NCBI GenBank assembly: GCA_046295175.1
Contig: JBKBNY010000001.1
Span: 496,001-560,000 of the forward strand
DNA: 64,000 nt
Origin: JALOLV01 sp046295175
GTDB taxonomy: Bacteria; Bacteroidota; Bacteroidia; Cytophagales; Spirosomataceae
Direction of reading: 5' to 3'
A model generated the notes under the pieces. It saw nothing but the letters and a program-made list of their open reading frames with translations. It had not been told where the DNA came from and made no database searches. Each line of letters opens with the position of its first letter. Within the stretch, counting starts at the first letter, position 1. Of the stretch, positions 54,620 to 63,017 are shown piece after piece. Position numbers and translations under genes: made by a program.

Positions 54620-54627
54620 TACTTTTG
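54620..54627 (+). promoter_or_regulatory. -7 promoter element for the M23 peptidase gene
   Basis: TACTTTTG matches TAnnTTTG and lies 24 bp before the ATG at 54652. No -33 element was recognised. Confidence 0.45.
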
Positions 54628-54651
54628 TAAGTAATTTCTGGAAGATTGGTA

Positions 54652-55287
54652 ATGAAAAAAATAATAATTTTGACTTGTTTTAATATTTCAATAAATCTCA
54701 CAGCCTTCTCGCAAAATGATTTATTGGCATTGAATACAACCAAAACAACATTTGAGAAAGAAGACGAAAACGATGAGGATTATTGGGAAACCGAACTCTC
54801 ACCACTCACGCACCATATCGAAATTCTGAACTTTATCTACCGAGACCCATACAAAATCCATTATTCCAATTTTATTCCTGCGGGTTATCCGCTCCGCAAA
54901 GAGATTGACATCACATCATTTTATGGTGCCAGAAATCACCCCGTGCATCACGTCATGAAGTTTCACAGAGGCATTGATTTAAAGGGAAATACGGGAGAAG
55001 TCGCCATAGCAACAGGCGACGGAGTTGTGATTGATGCGGGTTTCAGAACCGACTTAGGTAACTTCGTAAAAATCAAACATAAATACGGATTTGAAACCAT
55101 TTATGGGCATTTGAGTGTCATAAAAGTCAAGAAAGGGGCAAAAATCTGTAAAAACCAAATTGTGGGTTTAGTAGGTGCTACGGGTACTGTTACGGGGCCG
55201 CATCTGCACTATACACTCAAGAAAAATGGTGAATACATGGACCCTTTCGATTTCTTGTTTATGGATTTCAAAGAAGAAAATAATTGA
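54652..55287 (+). CDS. M23 family metallopeptidase (LytM-type)
   Basis: The 211-residue exported endopeptidase probably cuts peptidoglycan cross-bridges. I start at the ATG at 54652 before the signal peptide (MKKIIILTCFNISINLTAFSQ); a TTG two codons earlier is less likely. The zinc site is complete: H105-x3-D109 (FHRGIDLKG) and H184-x-H186 (GPHLHYTL), with GARNHPVHHVMKFHRG and YGHLSVIKVKKGAKICKNQ typical of the LytM fold. An acidic insert (EKEDENDEDYWETE) follows the signal peptide. It stands between the hybrid kinase and recJ, with its own -7 element. Confidence 0.94.
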   Translation: MKKIIILTCFNISINLTAFSQNDLLALNTTKTTFEKEDENDEDYWETELSPLTHHIEILNFIYRDPYKIHYSNFIPAGYPLRKEIDITSFYGARNHPVHHVMKFHRGIDLKGNTGEVAIATGDGVVIDAGFRTDLGNFVKIKHKYGFETIYGHLSVIKVKKGAKICKNQIVGLVGATGTVTGPHLHYTLKKNGEYMDPFDFLFMDFKEENN

Positions 55288-55293
55288 TTTGTA

Positions 55294-55314
55294 AAACGAC
55301 TTTTCAAGTCGTTT
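55294..55314. terminator. Hairpin between the M23 peptidase and recJ genes
   Basis: Perfect 9-bp stem AAACGACTT / AAGTCGTTT with loop TTC, 6 bp after the M23 stop. The following bases are not a clean T-run, so it may be a dispersed palindrome as much as a terminator. Confidence 0.5.
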
Positions 55315-55381
55315 CTCGAAATTCTTCCTTCCCAAAATCACTCACGAGCCAAAAACTCGTACTACAATGAGTTTTTCTGAC

Positions 55382-55389
55382 TAATTTTG
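55382..55389 (+). promoter_or_regulatory. recJ -7 promoter element, very close to the start codon
   Basis: TAATTTTG matches TAnnTTTG and ends 4 bp before the recJ ATG (55394), so the transcript would have almost no leader. No -33 TTTG was seen. Confidence 0.5.
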
Positions 55390-55393
55390 CAGA

Positions 55394-57118
55394 ATGACAG
55401 AGAAACGTTGGAATATCAAGCAGCTTCCCACAACCGAGGAAGAGAACAAAATTGTATTTGACTTAGCCGAGCAAGTAACTAAAAATAAAACTTTGGCCAC
55501 GCTTCTGTGGCAAAGAGGCATCACCGATTTCGATGAAGCCAAAACCTTCTTTCGTCCGCAACTTAGCCACCTCCACGACCCATTCCTGATGCCCGATATG
55601 CAATTAGCCGTTGATAGACTCAATCTGGCTATCCAATCGGGTGAAAAAATATTAATTTACGGCGACTACGACGTAGATGGAACCACCTCGGTGGCGATGT
55701 TCTACGGATTTTTGTCGAATCATTACAAAAACCTCCTTTTCTACACACCCGACCGCTACATAGAAGGCTACGGAGTTTCCAGAAAAGGAATGGAATACGC
55801 ACATAGTCAAGGGGTTAGTTTAATCGTCACGCTCGACTGCGGCATTAAATCGGTCGAAATTATCAAGCAAACCAAAGACGAATTTGGCATTGATTTTATC
55901 GTCTGCGACCACCATGAGCCAGGCGATGAACTGCCGCCAGCCGTTGCTGTTTTAGATGCCAAACGCAAAGATTCGATTTACCCGTACAATGAGCTAACTG
56001 GCTGTGGCGTAGGATTCAAACTGCTTCAAGCGTTTTGTCAGGTCAATAAAATTAATGAAGATTCGCTTTTTGAATACCTCGATTTGGTATGCACGAGTAT
56101 CGCCTGTGATATTGTTCCGATTACGGGCGAAAACCGCGTTTTGGCACATTTTGGTTTGAAAAAAATCAATTCTGACCCAAGAATTGGGCTAAAGGCATTG
56201 AAAGAAGTAGCTGGTTTCAATGGCGAAATGAGTATCGAAAATGTAGTTTTTGGGTATGGTCCACGAATCAATGCCGCAGGACGAATCAAACACGCCGAAG
56301 CTGCAGTAAAACTTTTACTCTCGGATGACTATGATGAGGCTCTGGATTTTGCCCACGAGATTCAGAAACATAATCTCGAACGCCGAAACCACGATTTTAG
56401 AATAACCGACGAAGCCATTTCGATGATTGAAAACGATGAATGGCTCTCAAATCAAGCAAAAAGCACGGTTTTGTACCGTGAAGATTGGCACAAAGGCGTA
56501 ATCGGGATTGTGGCTTCGAGGTGCATCGAAAAATACTATCGTCCGACTATTATCTTGACCCAATCAAACGGCAAAGCGGCTGGTTCGGCTCGCTCAGTTG
56601 TTGGATTTAATCTGTACGAAGCCATCGAAGAATGCTCGCACCTCCTCGAACAATTTGGCGGACACATGCACGCTGCTGGACTGACATTGCCGATTGAAAA
56701 CATTGAGAAATTTAGAACAGAATTTGACTTAGTTGTCTCTCGAAAAATTACCGATTCGCAACTCATTCCGCAGTTAGATATTGACTTGGTTGTAGAGCTA
56801 TCAGACATCACACCGAAGTTCTATAATATCGTCAAGCAAATGTCACCTTTTGGTCCACACAATATGCAGCCGGTCTTTATGACAGAAGGCGTTAGGCTTG
56901 CCAATCGCCCGTTTGTGATGAAAGAAAAACACCTAAAATTAGAGCTTTTAGACGAAGAAACTGGGGCAATCATTACCGCAATCGGATTTGGAATGGCAGA
57001 GGCCTACCACCAACAATTGTTATCAAATGAGCGTTTTAGTATTGCTTACCAAATCGAAGAGAATAATTATAGAGGCCGAACAACCCTCCAATTGTATTTA
57101 AAAGATGTTAAATTTTGA
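55394..57118 (+). CDS. recJ: Single-stranded-DNA-specific exonuclease RecJ
   Basis: 5'-3' single-strand exonuclease used in recombination, base-excision and mismatch repair. It has 574 residues, the usual length. DHH-family metal motifs: YGDYDVDGTTSVAMFYGF (about 90-107), LDCGIKS, VCDHHEPGDELPPAVAVLDAK with D172-H173-H174, GCGVGFKLLQA, and the DHHA1 signature GGHMHAAGLTLP, followed by the OB-fold C-terminus (FGPHNMQPVFMTEGVRLANRPFVM). It is complete. A YoeB-type toxin-antitoxin pair and lptB follow on the same strand. Confidence 0.97.
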   Translation: MTEKRWNIKQLPTTEEENKIVFDLAEQVTKNKTLATLLWQRGITDFDEAKTFFRPQLSHLHDPFLMPDMQLAVDRLNLAIQSGEKILIYGDYDVDGTTSVAMFYGFLSNHYKNLLFYTPDRYIEGYGVSRKGMEYAHSQGVSLIVTLDCGIKSVEIIKQTKDEFGIDFIVCDHHEPGDELPPAVAVLDAKRKDSIYPYNELTGCGVGFKLLQAFCQVNKINEDSLFEYLDLVCTSIACDIVPITGENRVLAHFGLKKINSDPRIGLKALKEVAGFNGEMSIENVVFGYGPRINAAGRIKHAEAAVKLLLSDDYDEALDFAHEIQKHNLERRNHDFRITDEAISMIENDEWLSNQAKSTVLYREDWHKGVIGIVASRCIEKYYRPTIILTQSNGKAAGSARSVVGFNLYEAIEECSHLLEQFGGHMHAAGLTLPIENIEKFRTEFDLVVSRKITDSQLIPQLDIDLVVELSDITPKFYNIVKQMSPFGPHNMQPVFMTEGVRLANRPFVMKEKHLKLELLDEETGAIITAIGFGMAEAYHQQLLSNERFSIAYQIEENNYRGRTTLQLYLKDVKF

Positions 57119-57163
57119 TTTAAGTCTTTTGAGAATGTGTAAATTGCTTAAAAATTGAAAAAT

Positions 57164-57409
57164 ATGCAATTAGTGTATCACATAGCCGAAAACGAGCTAG
57201 ATTCAAGTTTTTTGAAATCTCTCAAAAACGCATTTAAAAACAAGCGATTAACCATCGTAGTAAATGCCGAAGAAATGGATGAAACTGAATATCTGATGAG
57301 TTCACCTATCAATAAAGAGCGTCTTTTAAATTCAATAGAAAATATTAAATCGGGTATGAATTTAACAGAAATTAATTTAGATGAACTAAAATCTTTAGTT
57401 AATGCGTAG
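57164..57409 (+). CDS. Antitoxin of YoeB-type module
   Basis: The 81-residue acidic protein has the features expected of a small antitoxin: a short beta-rich start (MQLVYHIAENELDSSFLKSL), KRLTIVVNAEEMDETEYLMSSP, and a helical tail NKERLLNSIENIKSGMNLTE, then INLDELKSLV, where the YLMSSPINKERLLNSIE pattern recalls Phd/YefM and RelB-like C-termini. I chose the ATG at 57164; a TTG three codons earlier is possible. It overlaps the toxin start by 8 bp. The exact family is not certain, but the partner makes the role clear. Confidence 0.82.
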   Translation: MQLVYHIAENELDSSFLKSLKNAFKNKRLTIVVNAEEMDETEYLMSSPINKERLLNSIENIKSGMNLTEINLDELKSLVNA

Positions 57410-57665
57410 GATTGTTATTGAAAATTCAGCTTCTGAGGATTTATACTATTGGGCTAAAACAGATTTAAAATTGCTCAAAAAAATCATCGAATTAATCGAA
57501 GATATAAGAAAAAATCCATTTGAAGGTATCGGAAAACCCGAGCCACTCAAACATGATTTTAAAGGATTCTGGTCGAGGCGAATTAATGATGAACACCGTT
57601 TGATTTATACAGTAACATCAAATGAAATTATCATTGCTTCGTGCCGTTTTCACTATACAAAATGA
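57402..57665 (+). CDS. yoeB: Txe/YoeB-family mRNA interferase toxin
   Basis: The 87-residue ribosome-dependent RNase toxin matches E. coli YoeB closely in its core: PFEGIGKPEPLKHDFKGFWS, RRINDEHRLIYTV and the C-terminal ASCRFHY. Catalytic positions corresponding to E46, R65 and H83 are present as E47, R66 and H84. It overlaps its antitoxin by 8 bp, and its stop codon overlaps the lptB start (ATGA at 57662-57665), so an essential transport gene is translationally coupled to a toxin gene. Confidence 0.96.
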   Translation: MRRIVIENSASEDLYYWAKTDLKLLKKIIELIEDIRKNPFEGIGKPEPLKHDFKGFWSRRINDEHRLIYTVTSNEIIIASCRFHYTK

Positions 57666-58399
57666 TACTACGTACCGAAAATCTCATAAAAAAATACGGA
57701 CAAAGGCTTGTCAATAACAATGTAAGCTACCAAGTAGCCCAAGGCGAAATCGTGGGGCTGCTCGGACCAAACGGAGCGGGTAAAACAACCTCTTTTTATA
57801 TGGCTACTGGCCTTGTAAAACCCAATAGTGGTAAAGTTTGGCTCGATGATTTAGATATTACGTCTTTGCCGATGTATAAACGTGCCAAACTCGGACTCGG
57901 TTACTTGGCTCAAGAGGCTTCTATTTTTAGGAATCTGACCGTTGAAGAGAATATTCTGGGGATTTTGGAGTTGGCAAAACCCGAATTGTCTAAAGCTCAA
58001 CGCAAAGAAAAAACCGAAAGTCTGCTCGAAGAATTTAGCTTGACGCACGTCCGTAAAAATAAGGGAATTGTCTGTTCGGGGGGCGAGCGTCGCCGGACCG
58101 AAATCGCTCGTGCTTTGGCCGTTGACCCTAAATTTATCTTGCTCGATGAGCCGTTTGCAGGGGTTGACCCCATCGCCGTTGAGGAGATTCAGAGTATCGT
58201 TGCCAAGCTAAAACTCCGCAATATTGGTATTTTGATAACCGACCACAACGTAAACGAAACACTCTCAATCACCGACCGAGCTTATTTACTTTTTGAGGGC
58301 AAGATTCTGCGTCAAGGCACTGCCGAAGAACTCGCCGCCGACGAATTAGTCCGTAAAGTTTATTTAGGTCAGCATTTTGAATTGAAACGTAAGATATAA
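57662..58399 (+). CDS. lptB: LPS export ABC transporter ATP-binding protein LptB
   Basis: ATPase that powers LPS extraction from the inner membrane with LptFG. The 245-residue protein starts at the ATG at 57662 (MILRTENLIKKYGQRLVNNN). Walker A LLGPNGAGKTT (35-43), the LptB-type Q-loop GYLAQEASIFRNLTVEENIL, a signature with Cys in place of Leu (CSGGERRRTEIARAL), Walker B FILLDEPFAGVDP, and the H-loop TDHNVNETLSITDRAYLL. Complete and probably essential. Its start lies inside the yoeB stop, suggesting that the toxin-antitoxin pair was inserted just ahead of it. Confidence 0.97.
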   Translation: MILRTENLIKKYGQRLVNNNVSYQVAQGEIVGLLGPNGAGKTTSFYMATGLVKPNSGKVWLDDLDITSLPMYKRAKLGLGYLAQEASIFRNLTVEENILGILELAKPELSKAQRKEKTESLLEEFSLTHVRKNKGIVCSGGERRRTEIARALAVDPKFILLDEPFAGVDPIAVEEIQSIVAKLKLRNIGILITDHNVNETLSITDRAYLLFEGKILRQGTAEELAADELVRKVYLGQHFELKRKI

Positions 58400-58557
58400 T
58401 TGTTATTTTACACAGCTTTTAAAGTGTACGAAAAAATCTAATGAATGTTCGATTTTGGACATTTTTAGAAAATCTCAAATCTCAAACTATTTGATAATCA
58501 GCAGATTACATCTCTGGTATTGGATTTGTATTAACTAAAAATGAACCCAAAATAACT

Positions 58558-59373
58558 ATGGAAAAGACCGATATTAAACTTCAGACTATTTCTGAGGAAC
58601 GTTTTTACGAATATTGGGAGTCTAAACGAACAAACATTGAGATTGAGCAGGCAGAAATCTTTGACTTTTTTAGGCCTTTCGTAGAAACCATACCCAAAGT
58701 TGCTCTTGGCGAGTACTACTGGCAAATCTTCGACAATGCGACTCCCCTCCCCAAAGTAATCATGGTCGGTGGTGCAGTCGAAAGTTTAACTCCTGTTGAT
58801 GCAGAGACATTTTTACAGCTCAATTATCTCGAATTCTTCTCATTTTTTCAACAAGACGACCTAAGGCAACTCATGACTTTTATCTCAAAAGCCTACGAAA
58901 TGCTGTTTTCGATGGATAATGAAACCCGCAAAAATTTCAACTTTAGCATCTATACAAGAATCAAGAACCGTGATGGAGAATACCAATGGAATAGCCTTCA
59001 ATACCCTGCTCTTTACTTCGATAATGATGGTAATTTTTTGTATGGAATGGCACTCTACACCAATGTTCATCATTTGATGAAGCCAGACACTCAACCTATG
59101 ATGACAATTCTGGATTCGACATCCAAAAATAATCAGGTTTTTACGTGTTATAAACCCGATAATATGCTCGGCGAGCGGCGATATTACCCAAGATTGACCA
59201 AAAGAGAACGTGAAATAATTGTATTATTGAGCCAAGGTAAAGCCAGTAAGCAAATCAGCGATATTCTCGGTATCTCTAAGAATACCGTCGATAATCATCG
59301 CCAAAGGCTGCTAAAAAAATTCCAAGTGAGTTCGTCGGCTGAGTTGGTCATCAAAGCAATCTCTGCTGAGTAG
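58558..59373 (+). CDS. LuxR-family transcriptional regulator with PAS-like sensor
   Basis: The protein has 271 residues. The N-terminal 190 residues form a PAS-like ligand domain (IFDNATPLPKVIMVGGAVES, FFSFFQQDDLRQLMTFISKAYEML, then FSIYTRIKNRDGEYQWNSLQ), and the C-terminus is a LuxR/NarL helix-turn-helix (LTKREREIIVLLSQGKASKQ, then ISDILGISKNTVDNHRQRLLKKF). Common as stand-alone regulators in Bacteroidota. The stop codon is part of a perfect dyad TAGTGATAAATCACTA (59371-59386), perhaps a terminator-like hairpin or a binding site. The ligand and targets are unknown. Confidence 0.92.
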   Translation: MEKTDIKLQTISEERFYEYWESKRTNIEIEQAEIFDFFRPFVETIPKVALGEYYWQIFDNATPLPKVIMVGGAVESLTPVDAETFLQLNYLEFFSFFQQDDLRQLMTFISKAYEMLFSMDNETRKNFNFSIYTRIKNRDGEYQWNSLQYPALYFDNDGNFLYGMALYTNVHHLMKPDTQPMMTILDSTSKNNQVFTCYKPDNMLGERRYYPRLTKREREIIVLLSQGKASKQISDILGISKNTVDNHRQRLLKKFQVSSSAELVIKAISAE

Positions 59374-59633
59374 TGATAAATCACTAATTGCGAAGTCGTA
59401 TTCTTGAGTCTAATTTTGTAAGCAATATCACAAAATTCTTCAAAAATATATGTAGTATAGTTTAGTAGCTTAATCATAATGTATTAGTAAAACGAGTTAT
59501 GAAAACCGTTATTGATGATACACAACTTTCACCAAAATTATCGTAACCAAGAAAATAAAACTTTGAATGTAGATTACATATTATGTAGATTATAACGTTT
59601 AAGAACAAAACATAATCTAAACTCAATAATTAC
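59374..59633. other. 260-bp intergenic region with candidate promoter
   Basis: No gene was seen. It holds the dyad at the LuxR stop (59371-59386) and a TTG - 20 bp - TAATTTTG promoter candidate at 59388-59418, which would give the hydrolase gene a leader of about 200 bases. Short direct repeats ATGTAGATTA occur around 59568 and 59584. Confidence 0.4.
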
Positions 59634-60371
59634 ATGCCTAAGTTTTTAACTTTCTTTCTCTTTTCTTTTGCTTTTTTAGAAGTATTCGCACAAGCCCAAA
59701 TCAAGTTAGATACCACCACCTGGATTGACAAAAGTCGTAATAGAATAATACCAGTCGCCTTTTTTTCTAAGAAAACAGATAGGAATCTCAAAAAACAACC
59801 TGTCGTAATTTTTAGCCACGGATACGGACAAAATCAAGGAGGTGATTATCTGATGTACTCGTATTTGACCAATAAATTGGCCGAGGAAGGCTATTATGTG
59901 GTGAGTATCCAGCACGAACTGAAAAGCGATGAACTGATACCAACTTCGGGGATTCCGCAGGTTGTCAGAAGACCATTTTGGGATAGAGGTGCCGATAATA
60001 TCTTATTCGTAATCAATAAGTTAAAGAAACAAAAACCAAAATTAGATTTTGAAAATATTACGCTAATTGGGCATTCAAACGGAGGCGATATGACGGCACT
60101 GTTTCCGCAGAAATATCCCAATATTGTCAATAAAATCATCACACTCGATAACCGACGAATGGCACTGCCCCGAACACCCAAAGTTTATTCGCTTCGTTCG
60201 AGTGACCAACCCGCCGACAACGGTGTACTGCCGACAGAGGACGAGCAAAAGAGATTTGGGATAAAAATCATCAAACTACCTAATACGATTCATAACGATA
60301 TGGATAATGATGCCAATGAGGCTCAACGAAAAGAGATTAACGATTACATATTGTATTTCTTGAAAGAATAA
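59634..60371 (+). CDS. Exported alpha/beta hydrolase
   Basis: The 245-residue secreted or periplasmic hydrolase has a signal peptide ending near VFAQA. Oxyanion-hole region VIFSHGYGQNQGGDYL; nucleophile elbow GHSNGGDM with Ser148; a later acid in ITLDNRRM; and a C-terminal His in NTIHNDMDNDANEAQR. The layout resembles chlorophyllase/platelet-activating-factor-acetylhydrolase-type esterases. Substrate is unknown. It lies between the LuxR-type regulator and a small lipoprotein on the same strand; co-transcription with the latter is possible. Confidence 0.88.
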   Translation: MPKFLTFFLFSFAFLEVFAQAQIKLDTTTWIDKSRNRIIPVAFFSKKTDRNLKKQPVVIFSHGYGQNQGGDYLMYSYLTNKLAEEGYYVVSIQHELKSDELIPTSGIPQVVRRPFWDRGADNILFVINKLKKQKPKLDFENITLIGHSNGGDMTALFPQKYPNIVNKIITLDNRRMALPRTPKVYSLRSSDQPADNGVLPTEDEQKRFGIKIIKLPNTIHNDMDNDANEAQRKEINDYILYFLKE

Positions 60372-60468
60372 TCTAACCACTATTCAATATTGTGTTGACC
60401 CAAAAAGTGACTCTAATTCACACGACTCAAATTTTAACTATCATCCAATAACTATTAATTTGACTACT

Positions 60469-60855
60469 ATGAAAAAGCTATTATTATTTTTATCTGTGTT
60501 GTCTTTGGCAATGACCGCTTGCAAAGGCGATGGCGATGTTGCACCAAAATCTGAAATTAAACTTGCTTACGAAGTAATCACGAGTTCGGGTAAGTGGTTT
60601 GGTGAATATTTTGATGCTTCTGGAAAAAGAATTCAGACAAATCCGCTGGAGCAAGAAAGTGGCTGGAAATATGAATTCAAAGTCGCAGAAGCTCCGTTTC
60701 AAATGTTTTTAAATGCAACTTCGTCTTGCTCGTGTTTTGGTACAGCATCCTCACCCGATGTTACCATCAATTTTTATGTGAATGATAAATTGGTAAAAAC
60801 CGAGAGAAACAATTGGGCAAAAGGTGTCACGAGTATCGTCTATGATGTAAATTAA
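60469..60855 (+). CDS. Small hypothetical lipoprotein
   Basis: The 128-residue protein has a clear lipobox (SVLSLAMTAC, Cys18) followed by KGDGDVAPKSE. The mature part is one beta-sandwich-like domain: IKLAYEVITSSGKWFGEYFD, EQESGWKYEFKVAEAPFQMF, CSCFGTASSPDVTINFYVND and GVTSIVYDVN. I do not recognise the family. The start is the ATG at 60469; a TTG three codons earlier was rejected. A terminator follows 27 bp after the stop. Confidence 0.82.
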   Translation: MKKLLLFLSVLSLAMTACKGDGDVAPKSEIKLAYEVITSSGKWFGEYFDASGKRIQTNPLEQESGWKYEFKVAEAPFQMFLNATSSCSCFGTASSPDVTINFYVNDKLVKTERNNWAKGVTSIVYDVN

Positions 60856-60882
60856 AATTGAAAAACTACCCCTAATGACTCT

Positions 60883-60912
60883 AAAACGCTCATGTTTAAT
60901 GGGCGTTTTTTT
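60883..60912 (+). terminator. Terminator after the small lipoprotein gene
   Basis: Stem AAAACGCTCAT / ATGGGCGTTTT with one internal mismatch and a short loop, followed by a T-run. Confidence 0.85.
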
Positions 60913-60917
60913 CTTTG

Positions 60918-60939
60918 GTTCGAGATTCCTATCTCGAAC
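60918..60939. repeat. Small palindrome (family D) after the terminator
   Basis: Perfect 9-bp arms GTTCGAGAT / ATCTCGAAC with loop TCCT, in the gap between the lipoprotein terminator and the end of radC. Only one copy seen in this window. Confidence 0.75.
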
Positions 60940-60971
60940 TCAGATAATGGGGTTTCCGAACCTCAGTTTAC

Positions 60972-61661
60972 CTACAAAATCCCTTCATCGGCAAAGCTAA
61001 AGTAGCCATTATCACCAAAAATAAGGTGGTCTAATACAGGTGTATCGAGCAGACGACCCGCTTCCGAGACTTTCTTTGTCAAATCTTTATCGGCTTGGCT
61101 GGGTTTCAGATTGCCCGAAGGATGATTATGAACCAAGATAATTGCCGATGCCAAATGCTCAATGGCCGATTTGAAAATGAGTTTTGGGTCGGCAACTGTG
61201 CCGGCCACACCACCTACACTAATTTGGATTGGGCGGATGACTTCGTTGGCTCGGTTGAGCAGTAAAATCCAGAATTGTTCGTGGCTTAAATCGGATAAAT
61301 GTGGCCGAACTGCATCGTATGCGTCGGCAGAGCAAGTAATTTTAGTTTTTTTAGGAGACTCGGCCGCTTTTCGACGTCGGCCTAATTCGAGAGCCGCAAC
61401 GATAGAAATCGCCTTGGCATCGCCAACGCCTTTAAATTTCATCAGGTCATTGACCGAAAGTCGAGCCAATTCATTAAGATTATTGCCTACACTTTGCAGA
61501 ATAATTTTTGATAAATCTACCGCCGAAAGCTCACGCGTACCCGAGCCTATCAAAATGGCGATTAATTCGGCATCGGTCAAAGCAGATTTGCCTCTGAGCA
61601 TCAGTTTTTCGCGTGGACGGTCTTCTTCGGCCCACGAAAGTATGCGGCGGTAATCGTTCAT
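60972..61661 (-). CDS. radC: RadC family protein (JAMM-type)
   Basis: The protein has 229 residues: an N-terminal helix-hairpin-helix region (LSVNDLMKFKGVGDAKAISI) and a C-terminal JAB/MPN metalloprotease-like domain with the motif HNHPSGN starting at H178, followed by LKPSQADKDLTKKV with the conserved Asp, plus EVIRPIQISVGGVAGT. The name radC is historical and its role in DNA repair is not supported by later work; the biochemical function is open. It stands alone on the minus strand next to the conserved hypothetical gene. Confidence 0.95.
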   Translation of the reverse strand: MNDYRRILSWAEEDRPREKLMLRGKSALTDAELIAILIGSGTRELSAVDLSKIILQSVGNNLNELARLSVNDLMKFKGVGDAKAISIVAALELGRRRKAAESPKKTKITCSADAYDAVRPHLSDLSHEQFWILLLNRANEVIRPIQISVGGVAGTVADPKLIFKSAIEHLASAIILVHNHPSGNLKPSQADKDLTKKVSEAGRLLDTPVLDHLIFGDNGYFSFADEGIL

Positions 61662-61712
61662 ATTGGTGTATTTTGGATTTATTATAAAATATCAACAGCA
61701 AAAAATTAGCAC

Positions 61713-62150
61713 CTACTTCGTCAGTTTTCTCGAATCATCGCGGGTCATTTTTTTCATAAATTCTACCCTCCGAAAACGCAAAGCCGACCAGTCTTCGTCA
61801 ACAGCTACCATTCTGACGGTCTCAAATCCGAATTTACCCAGAATATTCCAGCCATTATCACGATTAAACTCACATTTGTAGCGTTTCGATGTACCTTTCG
61901 GATACACAAACCAAACCACAGCATCGCCTTTTACAGATTCGGCAATTTGTGGCGAGACTTCATCAATTTGGCTTTGTTCGGTAGCAAAAACAATCGTAAA
62001 AGTAATATTTTCGGCGGCTTTTAGGTCGTTTACGACTACTTTCGATACCGAAATCAAGTCTTGTTTTAGTTGGGTCAAATCATCGGGAAAGTTCTGGATA
62101 AACACCTCGCTTCCTTCTTTGAGGTTCATTTTTTTGAGGATAGGGTTCAT
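61713..62150 (-). CDS. Conserved hypothetical protein (DUF3052-like)
   Basis: The 145-residue cytoplasmic protein starts at the ATG at 62150 (MNPILKKMNLKEGSEVFIQN); the frame stays open upstream only across the mtgA 3' end. Recognisable pieces: IVFATEQSQIDEVSPQIAES, VVWFVYPKGTSKRYKCEFNR, GWNILGKFGFETVRMVAVDE and DWSALRFRRVEFMKKMTRDD. I have seen this pattern in many Bacteroidota genomes, where it is unassigned or called DUF3052-like. No catalytic residues are known. It is 35 bp downstream of mtgA. Confidence 0.85.
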   Translation of the reverse strand: MNPILKKMNLKEGSEVFIQNFPDDLTQLKQDLISVSKVVVNDLKAAENITFTIVFATEQSQIDEVSPQIAESVKGDAVVWFVYPKGTSKRYKCEFNRDNGWNILGKFGFETVRMVAVDEDWSALRFRRVEFMKKMTRDDSRKLTK

Positions 62151-62185
62151 TTTAGATATTTTCTTGAACGAGTTGAAAACTACAT

Positions 62186-62917
62186 TTACAAATCTCCAAT
62201 ATATTTTACACCACCCAAAGCCCGCATCTGACGGGTAATCTGCAACGTGCGGCGATTTACGTACGGCCCAGGTTTGGCGATTGACCACTTGCGAGGACTT
62301 GGTAACACGGCTGCGATTCGGGCGGCTTCGGTTCTGGCCAAATTCTTAGCCGATTTACCATAATACCTTTTAGACGCTTCTTCTACCCCAAAAGTCATGT
62401 TTCCCATCTCGGCAACGTTGAGATAAACCTCTAAAATACGTTCTTTGCCCCAGATTAATTCTATCAAAAAAGTAAAATAAACCTCCAGTGCTTTTCTAAC
62501 GTAATTCCTTGATTGCCAAAGAAATACATTTTTGGCAACTTGCTGAGAGATAGTACTCGCTCCTCTAATTTTTTTACCTTTTAAATTGCGGCTAAAGGCA
62601 TTTCCCATTGCTTCAAAATCAAATCCCCAGTGAGTCGGAAAAAGTTGGTCTTCGGCTGCTACAACGGCAAGCCCCGCCTCTTTCGACATTTCGTCATAAG
62701 ATACCCAATCATAGTGAATCTCGCTATCTTTGCCGTCGGCGATGGCCTCCATTTTTCGAGCAATCATCGTAGATGTAACGGGTATCGGCACCCATTTGTA
62801 GATAATAACGAGCGAAATCGAAATGATAAAAAAGTAAATCGTGATTTTAAGCAGCCAATACTTAATTCGAGTCCAGATACTTGGGTTTTCAGTGGTTGGT
62901 TTGGGAATAAATCGCAT
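62186..62917 (-). CDS. mtgA: Monofunctional peptidoglycan glycosyltransferase
   Basis: Polymerises lipid II into glycan strands (GT51 family). The 243-residue protein has one N-terminal membrane anchor (LLKITIYFFIISISLVIIYK), then motif 1 AAEDQLFPTHWGFD with the catalytic Glu, motif 2 GASTISQQVAKNVFLW, motif 3 RKALEVYFTFLIELIWGKER, then ILEVYLNVAEMG, and the closing EAARIAAVLPSPRKWS. No transpeptidase domain is attached, so it is the monofunctional type. Upstream gene spacing is 100 bp to the PhzF-family gene. Confidence 0.96.
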   Translation of the reverse strand: MRFIPKPTTENPSIWTRIKYWLLKITIYFFIISISLVIIYKWVPIPVTSTMIARKMEAIADGKDSEIHYDWVSYDEMSKEAGLAVVAAEDQLFPTHWGFDFEAMGNAFSRNLKGKKIRGASTISQQVAKNVFLWQSRNYVRKALEVYFTFLIELIWGKERILEVYLNVAEMGNMTFGVEEASKRYYGKSAKNLARTEAARIAAVLPSPRKWSIAKPGPYVNRRTLQITRQMRALGGVKYIGDL

Positions 62918-63017
62918 TCGGATTTTAATTAATGAATAGTGAATTGCGAATGATTTAATAATTTACAAATTAACTAAGAAACAGTCTATACTCAAAACTT
63001 TCAAACTCATTATGTTA

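Noticed and set aside
61162..61653. 163-codon plus-strand frame inside radC
   Set aside because: Antisense to a complete RadC protein; its Ser/Arg-rich translation is typical of a shadow frame.
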